A stretch of DNA of 8,182 nt from DASQDN01 sp035630195 (GTDB lineage: Bacteria; Acidobacteriota; Terriglobia; Bryobacterales; Bryobacteraceae). Made by a program: the position numbers and the translations under genes. Below are positions 5,404 to 8,182 of this stretch, in pieces (the stretch's first letter is position 1; the number at the start of each line of letters is the position of its first letter). The stretch covers positions 1 through 8,182 of the forward strand of contig DASQLD010000335.1 of assembly GCA_035630195.1 (NCBI GenBank), in the 5' to 3' direction. The notes under the pieces are model-generated. The model was given only the letters and a program-made list of their open reading frames with translations, ran no database searches and was not told the DNA's origin.

Positions 5404-7797
5404 TTACTCAAAATACAGCAGTGAGTTGAAAAACAACTTGAAGGCCTGGTAACTCTGGGCACGATACTGCGGTCGCGTCCCAAAGAGAATGATGTGACCC
5501 GCGCCGACTGGCACATCGACGATGGCTGCTCTCCGCACCAGATGCTTTTCCCCAAGCAGCCATCCCGACGCCAACACGTGATTCTCCGGATAGACAGCAA
5601 TTGCCCGCTCGCGCCCCGTAATTTCAAAGGCAGGTCCATTCTCAAACCAGACCGCGATCTCTTTCGGAAGCCCGAGAGTAAGTGGGTGAAGTTCGAGCTT
5701 CACACTTAGCAATGAGCCCGGAGCATAAAATTCGCGATTCGAAATACCCTTTAGCGTATCCTTCACGCCGGCCCCAAGATAGTCGAGCGCGTAATCTGAG
5801 GAATCGTTCAGAAAGATAAGCGCACCACCCTTGGCGGCAAACTGCTTCAGAGCTTCGGCTCCCACTTCGCCCAGGCCCCCGGTGAACTCTTCCGGCATCG
5901 ATCCCTGCTTATGACCCTGATGAATCGCCTCAGATCGCTGGCTTGGAAAGACAATTACATCGAACCGTTCCCGTAGATTGGCATGGGATAGGTCGCTATT
6001 AACCACGCTGGTGTATTTAAACCCGAACTGCTCCAGAATCCAGCGTGTCCAGCCTTCGTCCATGGTGGGTACAAAGCTCTTATAGACGCCAATTCGCGGC
6101 TGGCGCACTGCCCGCGCGTCGACGCCTGCCGGAGCCGCATCGAGATAGAAATCGCCCGTTGTCATATTTCGCCAGACACGGCGGCCCGCTTGCAGACTGC
6201 GGTTCAACATTCGCCACGAGTCGGTATCGGAGCCGGAAAGGGCATTCCCATGCGACACACTCGTAAACACAAATTGATCTGCGCGTATGCCTTCTGCCGA
6301 AAATGCTCTGGGAATCGTATCGACCGCGACACCCATTAACATTGGGAGCGTGTGCGCCGTGACGTCGTACGGACGCTTGGGCGGTCCTCCGGGATACTGG
6401 CGAAGATCTGGATAGTTTTGCCGTTCGAGCAACGTCTTGGCAAAGGAGCTGTATGGCTGCTGCAGCCGAATAATGTAGGAGCCAGCAGCGTATTGTTTTC
6501 CACCTGCTGTAAATGGCTGGGCTGCGCGGTCAATCTCAACCTGACCGAATGAGAGGGTCTCCAGAAGCTTGCGAGCGGCGCCTGGATCGCGCTGTGCGGC
6601 CGGGATCACAAATGCAGATGGGATGGTCCTTTGAACAGCTCGTTTCCCAATCTGGTAAAAGCCCTTCAGCAGATCTTCTCGGCGAACCGCAGCCTGAAAC
6701 AGACAGGATTCGAACGCGATGAGCTGGTCGTCCATAATATCCCGCAGACGCCACTCACCGCCTCCCCAAGGTTCCAGGTGGTTCCAACTGCGCTCACGAG
6801 GGCTGTAACCGGCGGCAACCTGGTTCAATTCTTCAGGCCGCACTCGGATGGGTGTAGCGAGCCGCGCGCTTGCTGATTCGCTAAGAATGCGGGCTCCCCC
6901 GTGATAGGACTGATAGTGGCGGCCAGGTGTCCAAAAATCGTACATTGCGTTAATCGCCACGCCGGTCTTTCCTGCAGCCGTCAGATCTGACGCCATGCCG
7001 CTGCCAATAGCGTTGCATAGCTGCGCAATGATCGGGTCAATATTGGGATCGATGGGATCCATCCATGGCGGAACAAACATGCGCGAGGAATAGGAACCTT
7101 GTTGATGCACGTCGTACACGATGTGTGGATGCCATACGTTGTGTAGCTTTGAAATCGCAATTCGAGTTTCCGCCTGCGAAAACATATACCAGTCGCGATT
7201 ATTGTCGTGACCGACATACTTCTGATACAACTCCGGAGGGCCGACGCCTTCATGCGCAGTCCCCAAGGTCTTGCGGTACCACTGCGTGACAAGATCAACT
7301 CCATCGGGGTTCAGAGACGGGACCAACAAAAAAATCGTGTTCTGCAAGATCGTCTGAAACTTCGGTTTGTCGTCGGTCAGCAGCTTATAAGCGAACTCGA
7401 CGGCGGTCATCGTCGAGGCGACTTCCGTCGAGTGAATCGAACAGGTGATGAGAACCACGGTCTTGCCTTCGGCGCTCAGCTTGGCGGCCTGCGCATCGTC
7501 AATCGTGCGCGGGTCAGCAAGTTTCGCTTGAATCTCACGATACTTGTCGAGATTGCGAAGCGTTTCCGGCGCAGCAATTGTAGCTGCTATAAATGGCCTG
7601 CCCTCTGTCGTTTTCCCAAGTTCGTCGAATCGGATCCGGTCGGAGTTTTGGGCTAGAAGCTGGAAATAAGAAACGACTTTCGACCAATCGAGCAGCTTTC
7701 TGTCTACTCCCATCGGATGGCCGAAATGGGACTCCGGTGTCGGAACTGCAGCCGTAAGACAAACCGCATAGACGAGCGGAAGTATCGCTCGCTTCAT
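5404..7797 (-). CDS. Secreted M14 family zinc carboxypeptidase-like protein with C-terminal amidotransferase-like region
   Basis: This 797-residue exported metallopeptidase would trim peptides outside the cytoplasm. A signal peptide covers residues 1-17 (MKRAILPLVYAVCLTAA). The M14 domain spans about 35-320. Its zinc site is HSTE (His122, Glu125) with the third ligand His231 in YDVHQQGS. NPDGVD (163-168) and HDNNRDWY (197-204, Arg201 in the position of the substrate-binding Arg) follow the family pattern, and Glu307 in ILSESAS is the likely general base. Residues 320-560 include PYDVTAHTLP, typical of large bacterial members. Residues about 567-680 (RIGVYKSF, then DVIVFPSQ and LKQFAAKGGALIFL) look like a class I amidotransferase fold without an obvious catalytic triad. 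I chose ATG 7795-7797 because it opens the signal peptide and overlaps the upstream stop as ATGA. GGAG stands 11 nt before it. The TTG at 7881 would place 28 extra residues before the signal sequence. Confidence 0.92.
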   Translation of the reverse strand: MKRAILPLVYAVCLTAAVPTPESHFGHPMGVDRKLLDWSKVVSYFQLLAQNSDRIRFDELGKTTEGRPFIAATIAAPETLRNLDKYREIQAKLADPRTIDDAQAAKLSAEGKTVVLITCSIHSTEVASTMTAVEFAYKLLTDDKPKFQTILQNTIFLLVPSLNPDGVDLVTQWYRKTLGTAHEGVGPPELYQKYVGHDNNRDWYMFSQAETRIAISKLHNVWHPHIVYDVHQQGSYSSRMFVPPWMDPIDPNIDPIIAQLCNAIGSGMASDLTAAGKTGVAINAMYDFWTPGRHYQSYHGGARILSESASARLATPIRVRPEELNQVAAGYSPRERSWNHLEPWGGGEWRLRDIMDDQLIAFESCLFQAAVRREDLLKGFYQIGKRAVQRTIPSAFVIPAAQRDPGAARKLLETLSFGQVEIDRAAQPFTAGGKQYAAGSYIIRLQQPYSSFAKTLLERQNYPDLRQYPGGPPKRPYDVTAHTLPMLMGVAVDTIPRAFSAEGIRADQFVFTSVSHGNALSGSDTDSWRMLNRSLQAGRRVWRNMTTGDFYLDAAPAGVDARAVRQPRIGVYKSFVPTMDEGWTRWILEQFGFKYTSVVNSDLSHANLRERFDVIVFPSQRSEAIHQGHKQGSMPEEFTGGLGEVGAEALKQFAAKGGALIFLNDSSDYALDYLGAGVKDTLKGISNREFYAPGSLLSVKLELHPLTLGLPKEIAVWFENGPAFEITGRERAIAVYPENHVLASGWLLGEKHLVRRAAIVDVPVGAGHIILFGTRPQYRAQSYQAFKLFFNSLLYFE

Positions 7798-8182
7798 GCT
7801 CGCGATAACTCCACCCACAGGGCGCGATACCAGCGCAGGAATCTCTCGGGCTCCTTGCTCTCGGCAGCCTCGCAGAGGCAATACCTCTCATAGCGCGAAC
7901 GTCGAAGAAGTGTGAAGAGTTCGCGCCAAGGGTATTCGTCGTTCGCGAGTTCGTTAATGTGAACGTTCTTGATCCACGGACGCAGAAGGTCGAAGCTCGG
8001 TTTGACACTACCGTTCACAAGGTCGGTGGGATTCGAATTCCAACAGACACCGACGGAATCGTGACGCGCCGCTTTCATAATGGCTGCCGAAACCGGCGGG
8101 TCCTGGGTTAGTGCTCCGTGCACCTCCATCCAGATTTCGACACCGCGGCCTGCCCCGTAGTCCCCGAGTTCCTTCAGGCAAT
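7794..8182 (-). CDS. Sugar phosphate isomerase/epimerase-like TIM-barrel protein (partial, N-terminus outside window)
   Basis: This is the C-terminal 128 residues of a xylose-isomerase-like TIM barrel (AP endonuclease 2 family, PF01261). The frame is open to the right edge, so the ATG at 8127-8129 is internal. Visible family elements in order are a strand with a likely metal-binding Glu (VEIWMEVHG), the next strand VGVCWNSNPTDL, KNVHINEL with a conserved His, and the closing strand/helix YCLCEAAESKEPERFLRWYRAL. In many relatives the second element reads WD and not WN, so one metal ligand may be Asn here. The family covers sugar isomerases, epimerases and inosose dehydratases, and the specific reaction cannot be read. 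The stop TGA (7794-7796) overlaps the ATG of the M14 gene, so the two are in one operon and probably translationally coupled. Any signal sequence would be beyond the window. Confidence 0.85.
   Translation of the reverse strand, partial: CLKELGDYGAGRGVEIWMEVHGALTQDPPVSAAIMKAARHDSVGVCWNSNPTDLVNGSVKPSFDLLRPWIKNVHINELANDEYPWRELFTLLRRSRYERYCLCEAAESKEPERFLRWYRALWVELSRA

Noticed and set aside
4818..5645. 275-residue open frame on the minus strand covering the permease fragment and the M14 end
   Set aside because: Its translation is rich in Arg, Ser and Cys with no domain. It is a frame shadow and does not hold the missing half of the permease.
7798..7881. TTG start for the M14 gene that adds 28 residues
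   Set aside because: It would bury the signal peptide inside the protein and overlap the upstream gene by 88 bp. The ATG at 7797 begins a signal peptide and forms ATGA.
8127..8129. ATG as the start of a short TIM-barrel gene
   Set aside because: The frame stays open upstream to the window edge and the residues before it (GVEIW) belong to a barrel strand.
1..8182. CRISPR arrays, tRNA genes, insertion sequences, phage or defence genes
   Set aside because: I looked for regular repeats, cloverleaf-like segments, transposase or nuclease motifs and terminal inverted repeats, and saw none. The longest gene-free gap is about 70 bp.

Overview
The window is an ordinary, very compact stretch of bacterial chromosome. 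GC is moderate (roughly 55% by eye) and both strands are densely coded. The gene content suggests a soil-type member of the Acidobacteriota: a hopanoid-biosynthesis radical SAM enzyme (HpnH), a secreted M14 metallopeptidase with a long C-terminal region, a sugar-phosphate isomerase-like TIM barrel protein with a CWNSN motif, and small proteins of a lineage-restricted look. That placement is an inference from gene types and is not proven by a marker gene. I see no tRNA, rRNA, CRISPR array, insertion sequence, integrase or phage gene.

Layout, left to right. (1) Plus strand, 1-1046: the 3' part of hpnH, whose start lies outside the window, is followed by a small unknown gene that overlaps it by ATGA. 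(2) Minus strand, 1049-1717: a complete beta-class carbonic anhydrase. It diverges from (3), plus strand, 1761-3668: a GH13 alpha-amylase-family enzyme, probably an alpha-glucan branching or related enzyme. The 43 bp between them carry back-to-back -10-like boxes, each 5 nt from its start codon. (4) Minus strand, 3670-4461: a short-chain dehydrogenase/reductase. Its stop lies 1 nt from the GH13 stop. (5) Plus strand, 4531-4926: a small protein of unknown function, preceded by a strong hairpin. (6) Minus strand, 4904-8182: a three-gene block read right to left. It holds the C-terminal part of a TIM-barrel sugar-phosphate isomerase-like protein (open at the window edge), a translationally coupled secreted M14 carboxypeptidase-like protein, and the C-terminal half of an AI-2E family permease that lacks its N-terminal half.

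Functionally the window is a mosaic. The hpnH pair belongs to extended (C35) hopanoid synthesis. The carbonic anhydrase and GH13 enzyme share only a divergent promoter region. The minus-strand block looks like a degradative or uptake operon ending in a damaged permease. I did not find a convincing new multi-gene system. The items most worth a second look are the small gene coupled to hpnH, the truncated permease, the paired leaderless-looking promoters, the hairpin at 4496-4522, and three convergent gene junctions with no room for a terminator.
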